Origin: CAZWRK01 sp964635875
GTDB taxonomy: Bacteria > Pseudomonadota > Gammaproteobacteria > Burkholderiales > Aquaspirillaceae
Length of the DNA: 12,975 nucleotides
Direction of reading: 5' to 3'
NCBI GenBank assembly: GCA_964635875.1
Contig: CAZWRK010000114.1
Coordinates: 1 to 12,975, forward strand
Part shown: positions 1 through 7,866 of the stretch, one piece after another
Layout: each line of letters starts with the position of its first letter
How positions within the stretch are numbered: position 1 is the first letter of the stretch
Notes under the pieces: model-generated
What the model saw: only the letters and a program-made list of their open reading frames with translations
Database searches by the model: none
Told to the model about the DNA's origin: nothing
Program-made: the position numbers and the translations under genes

Positions 1-49
1 TAATTCAAAAAATTTTAACTAAGTAGCCAGTAGCTGATTTCTTAGAGCA

Positions 50-3000
50 CTAACGCTCCTCTAAGCACAGATCTTTTTTAAGCGAATGCGCCTCAAAAAA
101 TGCAACAAAATCCTCGGGAGGCAATGGATAGCTAAAATAAAACCCTTGAATCTGGTCACACCCCTGATGAGCCAGAAACGCATGCTGCTCTGCGCTTTCT
201 ACGCCCTCCGCCAAAACCTCCAACCCCATTGAGCGCGCCATTTGAACAATCGCAATAACAATCGCCGCATCATCCTGATTGTGCGTGACATCCCGCACAA
301 AAGAACGATCGATCTTTAACTTACTCACAGGCAGCTGACGAAGGTACGCCAAAGAAGAATACCCCGTACCAAAGTCATCAACAGAAAGTTGAATGCCCAA
401 CGCTTTTAGAGCGTGAATACAACTGTTACTTTGGCCCGCTTGCTCTACTAGCAAGCTCTCCGTTACCTCTAACTCTAGACAGGCCAGACTCAAGCCAGAT
501 GCAGCAAGAGTAGTCATGACCATTTCGCAAAATTGCGGCTGCGCCAGCTGGACTGCAGAAACATTTACAGCCATTCGCATAGGAGGCAGCCCAGCTTTCT
601 GCCATGCAACGCCTTGACGGCAAGCCTCTTCCAACGCCCATGCGCCGATATCAACAATCAGGCCGGAGTCTTCTGCAATCGGGATAAATTTCACAGGAGA
701 AATAATGCCCCACTCAGGATGATGCCAACGCATCAATGCCTCTACCCCAATCACTTGGCCACTTTTTAAATCAATCAGAGGCTGATAGAGCAAACGCAAT
801 TCATTTCTTTCAACCGCGACCCGCAAACCATTTTCTAATGCTACGCGCTCAGAAGCCGACGCATTCATACTTGCAGTAAAGAAGTGAAAAGAGTGCCGAC
901 CATGTGCTTTTGAGTGGTACATCGCGGTATCGGCATTTTTCAGCAAGGTCAGCGTCGATTCACCATCATCCGGATATAAGGCAATCCCCACCGATGGAGT
1001 CACACAAGCCTCCTCGCCCTCCAGAGAAAAAGGCGCACTGATCGCATCCAAAATGCAGGAAGCAACCTGCGCGACAGACTCCGGCGAATTCACAGCATTC
1101 AGCAAGATAAGAAATTCATCTCCACCTTGGCGGCACACCATTCCTGATTCGCCAACAATGCGAGACAACCTTATAGCGACCTCTTTTAACAAAAGGTCCC
1201 CGATATGGTGCCCCAAGGTGTCATTGACTAATTTAAAGCGATCAAGATCAATAAAGAGTAGAGCCACCCGCTGCTTCATCGTCGCGGCACGAGAAATTGC
1301 AGCATCTGACGTTCGCTGAAATAGCACACGATTTGCTAATCCTGTTAATGCGTCATGCTCCGACAAATATCGAATACGCTCCTCAGAAGCTTTGCGCTCG
1401 GTGATATCAGAGAACACACCCACATAATGGGACACTTCACCGCCGCGATCTGTCACAGCAGAAATTGTCAACCATTCAGGGTAAACCACCCCATTTTGGC
1501 GACGATTGAAAACCTCACCCTGCCACAATCCTGAACGCAATAACTGGGCCCACATCTCACGATAAAACGCCTCTTCATGCAGTCCAGAAGCCAATACATT
1601 TGGCTTTTTGCCCAAGACATCTTCTTCGCAATAACCCGTAATCGAACAAAATGCCGGGTTCACAGACAAAATATACCCGCACTCATCGGTGACAATGATG
1701 CCGTCCGTGCTCGCCTGAAAGACGCTGGCAGCCAAACGCAGATTTTTTTCAGTCGCGCGCTGTTCAGAGACATCAACCACCATTACCACAGCGCCAACGA
1801 GGTCGCGCACCTGCAACGCTCGCGTAGAAATATGAAACCAATGAACACCATCCGACATCATGACTTCACGATCATGGTCGAATGTCGCCATTCGTCCTTC
1901 TAGTAAAGCCTGCATCTGTACTTCAATAAACCGATTTCCAGCAAAATCTGCAGGCCATACATGCTCATAAAATTGGATAAAGGGCGTACCAGTCGGATCG
2001 TGAGAAAAAGGAACATTCATCTGGCTAGCAAATCGAAACCAACCTGGATTCGCGTGAAGAATTTGGCCGTGCTGATCTAACAACAGAACTTGAGCCGGCA
2101 GCACATCGAGCAACGCAGATTGCAGATCCCGCTCGCGAGTTTTGGCCTCCAGACGCGCCAGCCACAGTTTTCGTTCATGCCGATAGAGAAAAAAAGAAAT
2201 TGCAGCGACCAGCCCAACCAACAGCGTAGCAACCAACGCCAAGTTAATTGCCTCGCGTCGCCATGCCTGCAAAATGGACTCTCGATCTAAGTGCACCGCC
2301 AAGACAACAGGAAACTGCCGAGAACTACGATAAGCAGAAATCACAGGAGAGCCGGCGCTTGCAAAAGGATCGCTCTGGCCAATTTCAGCATGCTCTAGCT
2401 GTGAAACCACCCAATCATTATGCACAGAATCAACCGCATCACCATTTTCCACATAATGAAATAAGGGTAAGCCATCGTACCGCAGCAAACTGACAGCATC
2501 TGCGCCACTAACCTTTTGCCGCGCATAAAAATTCATATAAAAATCTGGATTCAGCGCGGCAAAGAACAAGACTCTCTGGCCTTGCCAAAGGCTATAACGC
2601 AGCAGTGGGATAAAACCCTGCCGATTCGCGGTAATCGGCATGTTCGCATCCAAAATATTCCCACTCCCCAAATCACGCCCACCCCACGGATATCCCACGC
2701 TCAAAATTCCTTTTTGGCTCCGAACCTGTGGTACCGCATCTAGCGTAGGCACACGAATACCCACATTGCTGGGGTTAGAGCTCGCAATGACCACGCCTTG
2801 GTCGTTAATTACGGAAAGCGAGCGCAGTAACGGTAGACGTGAAACATTTTGCGTGAGCAACGCAGACAAAGCGTTTGCTTGATAGACCGTCTCAAGCTGC
2901 TCAGACAAACCAGCCAAGGACAAGTCAAGCAAGGTCAGACTAAATGTCAAATGTGCCTCAAAAGCACGCGCCTGATGTTCTGCGTCAGAGGCACCCTCCT

Positions 3001-3127
3001 TCAGAACTTCATGATGCCGCTGCCAGCTCAACGACCCCGCACCCACAACAACAATCGTGGTCACAAGCAAAAACAAACTTAGAAATCGCCGAAAACTTAT
3101 CGCAGACGACAGCAAAATATCAGGCAT
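50..3127 (-). CDS. Membrane-bound sensor c-di-GMP enzyme: Cache-PAS-PAS-GGDEF-EAL
   Basis: A 1025-residue inner-membrane protein expected to make and/or break cyclic di-GMP in response to a periplasmic signal. Visible order: N-terminal membrane segment (about 14-34); large periplasmic region (about 35-291) that looks like a double Cache domain; second membrane segment (about 293-315); PAS (about 335-455); PAS (about 462-580); GGDEF domain (about 585-745); EAL domain (about 760-1010). The diguanylate cyclase motif GGDEF is intact at 668-672. The usual inhibitory RxxD site just before it is lost: GESG stands at the expected place. The EAL domain keeps its expected catalytic set: E796 of EAL, R800, N855, E890, the DDFGTG loop 917-922, K938, E974 and Q994. 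Phosphodiesterase activity is therefore likely. The start codon lies 3 nt after the stop of the solute-binding protein gene and has no clear ribosome-binding site, which suggests translational coupling. Family is certain; ligand and net activity are unknown. Confidence 0.93.
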   Translation of the reverse strand: MPDILLSSAISFRRFLSLFLLVTTIVVVGAGSLSWQRHHEVLKEGASDAEHQARAFEAHLTFSLTLLDLSLAGLSEQLETVYQANALSALLTQNVSRLPLLRSLSVINDQGVVIASSNPSNVGIRVPTLDAVPQVRSQKGILSVGYPWGGRDLGSGNILDANMPITANRQGFIPLLRYSLWQGQRVLFFAALNPDFYMNFYARQKVSGADAVSLLRYDGLPLFHYVENGDAVDSVHNDWVVSQLEHAEIGQSDPFASAGSPVISAYRSSRQFPVVLAVHLDRESILQAWRREAINLALVATLLVGLVAAISFFLYRHERKLWLARLEAKTRERDLQSALLDVLPAQVLLLDQHGQILHANPGWFRFASQMNVPFSHDPTGTPFIQFYEHVWPADFAGNRFIEVQMQALLEGRMATFDHDREVMMSDGVHWFHISTRALQVRDLVGAVVMVVDVSEQRATEKNLRLAASVFQASTDGIIVTDECGYILSVNPAFCSITGYCEEDVLGKKPNVLASGLHEEAFYREMWAQLLRSGLWQGEVFNRRQNGVVYPEWLTISAVTDRGGEVSHYVGVFSDITERKASEERIRYLSEHDALTGLANRVLFQRTSDAAISRAATMKQRVALLFIDLDRFKLVNDTLGHHIGDLLLKEVAIRLSRIVGESGMVCRQGGDEFLILLNAVNSPESVAQVASCILDAISAPFSLEGEEACVTPSVGIALYPDDGESTLTLLKNADTAMYHSKAHGRHSFHFFTASMNASASERVALENGLRVAVERNELRLLYQPLIDLKSGQVIGVEALMRWHHPEWGIISPVKFIPIAEDSGLIVDIGAWALEEACRQGVAWQKAGLPPMRMAVNVSAVQLAQPQFCEMVMTTLAASGLSLACLELEVTESLLVEQAGQSNSCIHALKALGIQLSVDDFGTGYSSLAYLRQLPVSKLKIDRSFVRDVTHNQDDAAIVIAIVQMARSMGLEVLAEGVESAEQHAFLAHQGCDQIQGFYFSYPLPPEDFVAFFEAHSLKKDLCLEER

Positions 3128-3130
3128 ACA

Positions 3131-3925
3131 TCAGTCAACCAAAGCAATTGAATCTAATTTATAGCGTCGCGCGATCGCGATTAAGCGGCCATCATGCTTT
3201 ATTTTTTGCATAAAGCCTTCAACGCGACGATGCCATTCAGCATCACCGGGCGCCATCGCCCACGCGTAGGGGGTGACATGATAACGAGCCGGGGGGCTAA
3301 TTAAGCGCGCCCAGTCGACTTGATCAAGCATTCGCCGCCCATATGGGTAGTCCGTCATGAAAACATCAGCGCGCCCAGCCTCAACGTCTTGCTCCCGAGC
3401 ATACGGCGTTTCACTGATACGCAAAGTCGCAAATTTGAGCTTTTCGCGCATGATAGGTTCATGCAGCGTGCCTTTGGCTACAGCAACAACCACACCGGGC
3501 TGATCAATATCGGCCCACGTCCGCATGCGTGCATGGCTATGTGTGGTAATGGCATAAATATCGCTTTGCAAATGCGGAGAAGAAAAATGCAATTTTGCGC
3601 TTCGCTGTGGCGTAATACCAATCGCAAACATTGCAATATCGCAGCGATCTTCCAAAACATCAGGGATCAATCGTGCAAATGAACTATCCACGAATTCAAG
3701 CTGCTGAACCTTGAGCTCGCGCTTAAACTCTTTAGCCAGATCCACATCGACACCCGACAATTGCCCTGTTTTTGGGCTCCTAAAAGAAATGCCGTAGTAC
3801 TCTGGCCAGACGCAGACCCGCAATGTGCTGGTTCTTTCAATTCGTGTCAAATGCCCTTCCCCTGCCGCCCAAACACCGCTCGACACCAATATGCCGAATA
3901 CGCCCACCGCAAACTTATTTCGCAT
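3131..3925 (-). CDS. Periplasmic amino-acid-type solute-binding protein (SBP_bac_3 family)
   Basis: A 264-residue secreted binding protein. A signal peptide is clear: basic start MRNK, hydrophobic stretch 5-18, likely cleavage after VWA at residue 20. The mature part follows the family pattern: LRVCVWPEYYG (35-45), GVDVDLAKEF (58-67), GITPQRSAKLHFSSP (103-117) and GRADVFMTD (184-192). In this family the Arg of the TPQR segment (R108) and the Asp near 192 usually hold the carboxylate and amino groups of an amino acid, so an amino-acid-like ligand is inferred. The open frame extends upstream to 3988. I chose the start at 3925 because AAAGGA lies 7 nt before it and because the signal peptide begins exactly there. 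No transporter permease or ATPase gene is adjacent. Instead the gene leads directly into the GGDEF-EAL enzyme, which suggests a signalling rather than a transport role. Confidence 0.9.
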   Translation of the reverse strand: MRNKFAVGVFGILVSSGVWAAGEGHLTRIERTSTLRVCVWPEYYGISFRSPKTGQLSGVDVDLAKEFKRELKVQQLEFVDSSFARLIPDVLEDRCDIAMFAIGITPQRSAKLHFSSPHLQSDIYAITTHSHARMRTWADIDQPGVVVAVAKGTLHEPIMREKLKFATLRISETPYAREQDVEAGRADVFMTDYPYGRRMLDQVDWARLISPPARYHVTPYAWAMAPGDAEWHRRVEGFMQKIKHDGRLIAIARRYKLDSIALVD

Positions 3926-4118
3926 TTGCATATCCTTTAAAAAATCAATCATTCGACATACATTGTACGCTGAAGTTCCTGTACCCAAAATTGAATCAGG
4001 CTCTACCGCACTGGCGCTTTCGTCACACTTTGGATCACATCACCTATAACTCACCTTGACGACGCGTACTATAACGTCGTAATTCATTTACATATTCTTC
4101 ACATCGCTTAAACAAACC
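3926..4118. promoter_or_regulatory. Divergent promoter region between the binding-protein and methyltransferase genes
   Basis: This 193-nt gap must hold the start signals for both flanking transcripts. On the minus strand TACAAT (3967-3962) is a good -10 box with no convincing -35; it would give a leader of about 30 nt. On the plus strand GTCACA (4022-4027) and TATAAC (4045-4050) are spaced by 17 nt and match the sigma-70 boxes 4/6 and 5/6. A second TATAAC lies at 4070-4075, inside an inverted repeat ACGACG (4059-4064) / CGTCGT (4075-4080). All of these are by-eye matches. Confidence 0.35.
3933..3938 (-). promoter_or_regulatory. Ribosome-binding site that fixes the start of the solute-binding protein
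   Basis: Reads AAAGGA on the minus strand, 7 nt before the ATG at 3925. The Met codon at 3931 is only 1 nt away and the farther upstream Met codons have no such motif, so 3925 is preferred. Confidence 0.65.
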
Positions 4119-4868
4119 ATGCCACCCTTTTCCGACCACTTTTCTCACTGCTCAGCAGATTACGCACGGTATCGCCCCCACTACCCAACAGCACTATTCG
4201 ACTGGCTCGCCGCACTGGCTCCATCTCGCCAGCTGGCATGGGATGTCGCCACCGGAAACGGGCAAGCAGCCCGTGGATTAGCAGAGCGATTCATTCGGGT
4301 GTATGCCAGCGACGCAAGCCAAGCACAACTTCAACAAGCTTTCCCTCGGCACAATATCCAGTACATTTGCGAGCATGCAGAAGAAACCTCCCTTAAGCCC
4401 GATAGCGTAGACTTAGTGTGCATTGCTCAGGCGCTACATTGGCTTGATATGCCTGCCTTTTTTGATGAAGTTCAACGCGTGCTCAAACCAGGCGGGATCA
4501 TTGCAGCATGGTGCTATCAGCGTATTGAAAGCGAAGGTGAGCTCAATGATGTGCTCAGCCATTACTACCAAAATATTGTTGGCCCTTATTGGCCTGCCGA
4601 ACGGCACTGGGTGGAGGAAGGCTATCAATCCATCCAATGGCCCTTTTTAGACTATCCTGTGAGTGAATTTTATTGCGCGGCCGAATGGTCACAAGAAGAA
4701 CTACTAGGCTATCTCGCCACGTGGTCGGCGGGACAACGTTACCAACAGCAAACGGGCCACAATCCACTCGATCAAATTCAAGAAGCGCTCAGCAAAGCAT
4801 GGGGGGAGCAACCTCGAAGAGCGCTGCGCTGGCCACTCAAACTTCGGATTGGTACGAAAGCACGTTAA
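4119..4868 (+). CDS. Class I SAM-dependent methyltransferase (Methyltransf_11 type)
   Basis: A 249-residue soluble methyltransferase of unknown substrate. The N-terminus has the pattern FSxxSxxYARYRPHYP (8-23), typical of a broad bacterial family of small-molecule methyltransferases. SAM-binding motif I is DVATGNG (42-48). It is followed by an acidic strand end YASDAS (62-67), a motif II-like VDLVCIAQALHWLD (97-110) and RVLKPGGIIAAW (120-131). This is the complete Rossmann-like core in the right order. The start at 4119 fits the family N-terminus, although no strong ribosome-binding site precedes it. There is no terminator between this gene and the next one 92 nt downstream, so they may share a transcript. 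Nothing in the sequence or context fixes the methyl acceptor. A role on a carboxylate or quinone-like small molecule is possible but unsupported. Confidence 0.88.
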   Translation: MPPFSDHFSHCSADYARYRPHYPTALFDWLAALAPSRQLAWDVATGNGQAARGLAERFIRVYASDASQAQLQQAFPRHNIQYICEHAEETSLKPDSVDLVCIAQALHWLDMPAFFDEVQRVLKPGGIIAAWCYQRIESEGELNDVLSHYYQNIVGPYWPAERHWVEEGYQSIQWPFLDYPVSEFYCAAEWSQEELLGYLATWSAGQRYQQQTGHNPLDQIQEALSKAWGEQPRRALRWPLKLRIGTKAR

Positions 4869-4960
4869 TGATTTAGCATCTTTGACCAAAATCAACGCGA
4901 ATCATCCTCAATTTAAGATACCGTCAACGCCTTTCGCTCTAACCTGCAAGGAAGTTCGTG

Positions 4961-5338
4961 ATGAATGGATTCAGAATCGCCATGATTGGCGCAGGTGAAA
5001 CAGGAACACCACTGCTCAAACACCTGCTCTCAATGCCCTTTGTCAAAATGCTCGGCATTGCGGACCTTGACTTAGAACAGCCCGGCATTGCACTCGCACG
5101 CGAACACGGTGTACACGTCACACAAAACTTTATGGATCTCGCCCGCCTCGGAGAAGAAGTCGATATCTTGATTGATGTGACGGGCGCGCCCGCCGTCCGC
5201 GAGGCGCTGCGCCAACACATGATCGATACCGAAAATGATCACACATTGATTATGCATGAACGCATTGCGCTACTCTTAATGTCGCTCTCCGCAGGCCAAC
5301 TCGTTCAAGCCAAGCACGACGCCCTCGAATACAACTAA
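4961..5338 (+). CDS. Short stand-alone NAD(P)-binding Rossmann-fold protein
   Basis: A 125-residue protein consisting of one dinucleotide-binding domain and little else. The glycine-rich loop is GAGETG (about 9-14), after a beta strand FRIAMI. The acidic strand end ADLD (35-38) fits binding of the NAD ribose. A strand IDVTG (about 70-74) sits where Gfo/Idh/MocA N-terminal domains have their next nucleotide contact. Full Gfo/Idh/MocA oxidoreductases are over 300 residues; the catalytic half is absent here. The gene ends cleanly at a stop and terminator, so it is not an obvious truncation. From memory, similar modules are fused to the N-terminus of PAS-histidine kinases in some Deltaproteobacteria, which would make a redox- or NAD-sensing role plausible; this is inference. 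The ATG at 4961 is preferred over the GTG at 4958 because AAGGAAG (4948-4954) is 6 nt before it. Confidence 0.75.
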   Translation: MNGFRIAMIGAGETGTPLLKHLLSMPFVKMLGIADLDLEQPGIALAREHGVHVTQNFMDLARLGEEVDILIDVTGAPAVREALRQHMIDTENDHTLIMHERIALLLMSLSAGQLVQAKHDALEYN

Positions 5339-5348
5339 AATCACGCCA

Positions 5349-5374
5349 AAAATAGCCGGTACGCCGGCTATTTT
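5349..5374 (+). terminator. Rho-independent terminator after the Rossmann-protein gene
   Basis: A perfect 11-bp stem AAAATAGCCGG / CCGGCTATTTT with a TACG loop, starting 10 nt after the stop codon. The A-rich and T-rich ends make it potentially active in both directions. Confidence 0.85.
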
Positions 5375-5537
5375 CACCTTCATCGACCACCAGACTTGCC
5401 TACGATTACGCATCGCGGCACACTCGCTTTTCACGCAAAGCTTGCCTGACAGCCTTCACCCGTCGGCTTGATAGATGGACGGGAATCGTCGGTGTCACAC
5501 CACAGAAAAACCGGCGTACTCTGTCACGGAGTGCTCA

Positions 5538-6503
5538 ATGAGCGAATCTATTCACGGTGACGGCGCGATCCGCCGCCCTTCTTTGTACGGCTCCCAGATT
5601 GAAAACACCTACGCGGGCGTCCTAAGCTTTATGCGCCGCAACTACAGCCGCGACTTAACCGGTGTGGATGTCGCAATCTCAGGCGTACCGCTTGATTTAG
5701 CGACCACGTTCCGCCCCGGCGCCCGACTCGGCCCCGCAGCCGTCCGCGCAGCCAGTGTACAACTGGCCGAGCTTAAACCTTTTCCATGGGGCTTTGATCC
5801 CTTTGATGATCTTGCAGTAATTGACTACGGTGACTGCTGGTTTGATGCCCACAACCCTTTGAGTATCAAACCTAGCATCATCGAACACGCCCGTACGATT
5901 TTGGCCTCTGGCGCTAAAATGCTCACCTTTGGTGGCGACCACTTCATCACCTATCCCTTGCTCATCGCCCATGCCGAGAAATACGGTAAACCACTCTCGC
6001 TGATTCATTTTGATGCCCACTGCGACACGTGGCCCGATGATGAACCCGATTCGCTCAACCATGGCACCATGTTCTACAAAGCGATTCAGGATGGCCTGAT
6101 CGATCCAGCGCGCTCGGTACAAATTGGCATCCGAACATGGAACGATGATTTCATGGGCATGCATGTCTTAGATGCGCCGACGGTCCATGAGATCGGTACC
6201 GCCGAAGTCGTGAAACGCATTCAAAGCATTGTCGGCGATCATCCCACGTATTTGACATTTGATATTGACTGCCTTGATCCCGCTTTTGCACCCGGAACCG
6301 GCACACCGGTTCCGGGCGGACTCAGTTCGGCGCAAGCATTGAATATTGTGCGGCAATTAGAGTCGATTCATTTGGTTGGGATGGACGTGGTTGAAGTGTC
6401 GCCGCCATTCGATCAAAGCGAGTTAACCGCGATTGCGGCAGCGCATATTGCCTGTGATTTACTGTGCGTACTTCGCAACCGTAAACGAGCGGGTGTTCTG
6501 TAA
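5538..6503 (+). CDS. speB: Agmatinase
   Basis: Hydrolyses agmatine to putrescine and urea, the second step of the arginine decarboxylase route to polyamines. The protein is 321 residues against about 306 for E. coli SpeB and closely resembles it. All binuclear manganese ligands of the ureohydrolase family are visible: H135 in GGDH (132-135), D159, H161 and D163 in DAHCD, and D242 and D244 in FDIDCLDP. Further SpeB-like segments are HGTMFY (175-180), SVQIGIRT (193-200) and GMDVVEVSPPFDQSE (281-295). The open frame begins at 5475, but the family N-terminus and GGAG (5528-5531), 6 nt upstream, support the ATG at 5538. No arginine decarboxylase gene is in the window. It stands alone between two terminators. 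A related guanidino-acid hydrolase (GbuA or GpuA type) is possible, but the resemblance to SpeB is strong. Confidence 0.93.
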   Translation: MSESIHGDGAIRRPSLYGSQIENTYAGVLSFMRRNYSRDLTGVDVAISGVPLDLATTFRPGARLGPAAVRAASVQLAELKPFPWGFDPFDDLAVIDYGDCWFDAHNPLSIKPSIIEHARTILASGAKMLTFGGDHFITYPLLIAHAEKYGKPLSLIHFDAHCDTWPDDEPDSLNHGTMFYKAIQDGLIDPARSVQIGIRTWNDDFMGMHVLDAPTVHEIGTAEVVKRIQSIVGDHPTYLTFDIDCLDPAFAPGTGTPVPGGLSSAQALNIVRQLESIHLVGMDVVEVSPPFDQSELTAIAAAHIACDLLCVLRNRKRAGVL

Positions 6504-6512
6504 TATCGCTCT

Positions 6513-6540
6513 CCGCCTTCGATCACGAAGGCGGTTTTTT
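6513..6540 (+). terminator. Rho-independent terminator of speB
   Basis: A 9-bp perfect stem CCGCCTTCG / CGAAGGCGG with an ATCA loop, followed by six T residues (6535-6540). The T-tract runs into the stop codon of the convergent cobS. On the minus strand the stem is followed by AGAGCG, not T, so it should stop speB transcription but not cobS transcription efficiently. Confidence 0.9.
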
Positions 6541-7270
6541 ATTTCATCAGCACCATACCCATTAACCAAGCCGCCAACATACCCGTTTCTAGCAACTCAA
6601 CCCCCGCACCCAAGCAATCCCCGCTCATTCCACCTAACCGCCGCCGCAAAAATGCGCGATAGACGATCGCCATGCCAGAACAGAGCAACAAGGTCGGAGC
6701 AAAAAAGGCGGACAATCCCACTAATACACACCAGCCCAGCCAGAATGTCGGCCAATGCGGTTGCCACGCAAAGCGCTCCGCGCTCCCGCCGTCACTTAGA
6801 GCGGGCAAACTCGCGGACCACCAGACGGTGCACAGCCGCGCCCATGCGGGAATCAACACCAAATACCATGCACTCATGACATAACGAGCACACAGCATCA
6901 GCAAAATCAGTTTGCTTAGTAATTGTAAAACAAGCGCCAATACGCCAAAGCTGCCCAGATGTGGGTCTTTTAATACCGCTAAAAATCGCGCCGGATCACG
7001 ATGGGCCGCACCAAGACCATCGGCTAAATCAGCCAAGCCATCGAGGTGCAACCCACCCGTAACCCACACCCATACTAATAAAGTGAGCCATGCCGCAAGC
7101 CATGGCTCGACGTTAAAAACGACAAACGGTACACACAACACACCGCCAATTATCCCGCCCACCACCACAAACCAGCGCGAAGACGACGCCAACCACGCAG
7201 GATCAAATTCACGCAGAGTCGGGGTCGGTAAGCGGGTGAGGAATTGCACCGCCAGAATTAAGCCTCGCAT
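6539..7270 (-). CDS. cobS: Adenosylcobinamide-GDP ribazoletransferase (cobalamin synthase)
   Basis: Joins adenosylcobinamide-GDP and alpha-ribazole (phosphate) to make adenosylcobalamin (phosphate). It is an integral inner-membrane enzyme. The 243-residue protein matches the family length (E. coli about 247) and is rich in hydrophobic segments. Family motifs: HLDGLADLADG (75-85), VLKDPHLGSFG (99-109) and GGMSGDCLGA (213-222). The open frame continues upstream to 7384, but family N-terminus MRGLILAVQFLTRLP begins at 7270; the upstream part is the other-frame shadow of cobC. The start overlaps the end of cobC by 13 nt and lacks a strong ribosome-binding site, which suggests coupled translation within a cobT-cobC-cobS operon. 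Confidence 0.94.
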   Translation of the reverse strand: MRGLILAVQFLTRLPTPTLREFDPAWLASSSRWFVVVGGIIGGVLCVPFVVFNVEPWLAAWLTLLVWVWVTGGLHLDGLADLADGLGAAHRDPARFLAVLKDPHLGSFGVLALVLQLLSKLILLMLCARYVMSAWYLVLIPAWARLCTVWWSASLPALSDGGSAERFAWQPHWPTFWLGWCVLVGLSAFFAPTLLLCSGMAIVYRAFLRRRLGGMSGDCLGAGVELLETGMLAAWLMGMVLMK

Positions 7271-7866
7271 GGTGGAACCAGTCGGGTGAGATACGCCAAA
7301 TGCGGTGGCAACATCGCCAGTTGGACAAAGCCCCCCCGCGCCACCGCAATTCGCTGAGCGGCCTCTAAAGAAATTCCCAAACACGTCGCGAGAATGACCG
7401 CAATCACCCCGCCGTGCGTCAGCATGACCCGATGAGCGCCGGAGCTATTGTCTAACCACGCAAGAAAAGCCGATATAACGCGCTGTGAAAACGCCGCAAC
7501 TGACTCCCCCTCAGGAATAATTAACGTGCCAGCCGCAATCTGCTGCGACCAATCTGGGGGCAGCGCCAAGACAGTGAGTAACTGGCCTTCCCATTGCCCA
7601 AAATGCATTTCAGAAAAGCCATCTTCCACAGTCAATGCAAGGTCTGCAGCCTCAGCAAATTGCAAGGCGGGTTCAAGACAGCGCAAACGCGGAGAACAGG
7701 CCAAGGCGGTAATGGGTTCAGCGGCAGAAAGCGTCGACCATGCGGCATGGGTTTGCTGCCAGCCGAGTTCGGTCAGCGGCAAATCGGTCGCACCAATTAA
7801 GCGACCATCGCTCGCGATCTCCCCATGCCGCCACAATGTCAGCGTAAATCCCAACGCATCACTCAT
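7258..7866 (-). CDS. cobC: Histidine phosphatase, probable alpha-ribazole phosphatase
   Basis: A 202-residue cytoplasmic member of the histidine phosphatase (phosphoglycerate mutase-like) superfamily. In the cobalamin pathway CobC removes the 5'-phosphate from alpha-ribazole phosphate or from adenosylcobalamin phosphate. The catalytic RHGE motif is at 13-16, with H14 the expected phospho-acceptor. SPR at 58-60, E86 in SEMHFGQWEG, and H151 in LTHGG complete the active site. The family alone would not give the substrate. The assignment rests on tight placement between cobT and cobS: its ATG overlaps the cobT stop as ATGA, and its end overlaps the cobS start. Confidence is high for the fold and good for the role. 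Confidence 0.88.
   Translation of the reverse strand: MSDALGFTLTLWRHGEIASDGRLIGATDLPLTELGWQQTHAAWSTLSAAEPITALACSPRLRCLEPALQFAEAADLALTVEDGFSEMHFGQWEGQLLTVLALPPDWSQQIAAGTLIIPEGESVAAFSQRVISAFLAWLDNSSGAHRVMLTHGGVIAVILATCLGISLEAAQRIAVARGGFVQLAMLPPHLAYLTRLVPPCEA

Noticed and set aside
41..65. Inverted repeat CTTAGAG / CTCTAAG overlapping the stop of the GGDEF-EAL gene
   Set aside because: Read on the minus strand it has no T-tract directly after it, so I do not call a terminator.
4022..4040. Possible CRP-like site (TGTGA motifs) in the divergent region
   Set aside because: The two TGTGA motifs are in direct, not inverted, orientation, so it does not fit the palindromic TGTGA-N6-TCACA site.
5697..6164. 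155-codon open frame on the minus strand inside speB
   Set aside because: It lies wholly opposite a well-supported agmatinase gene, and its translation shows no recognisable domain.
7271..7384. N-terminal extension of cobS
   Set aside because: The extra 38 residues are the out-of-frame translation of the cobC end and do not belong to the CobS family N-terminus.
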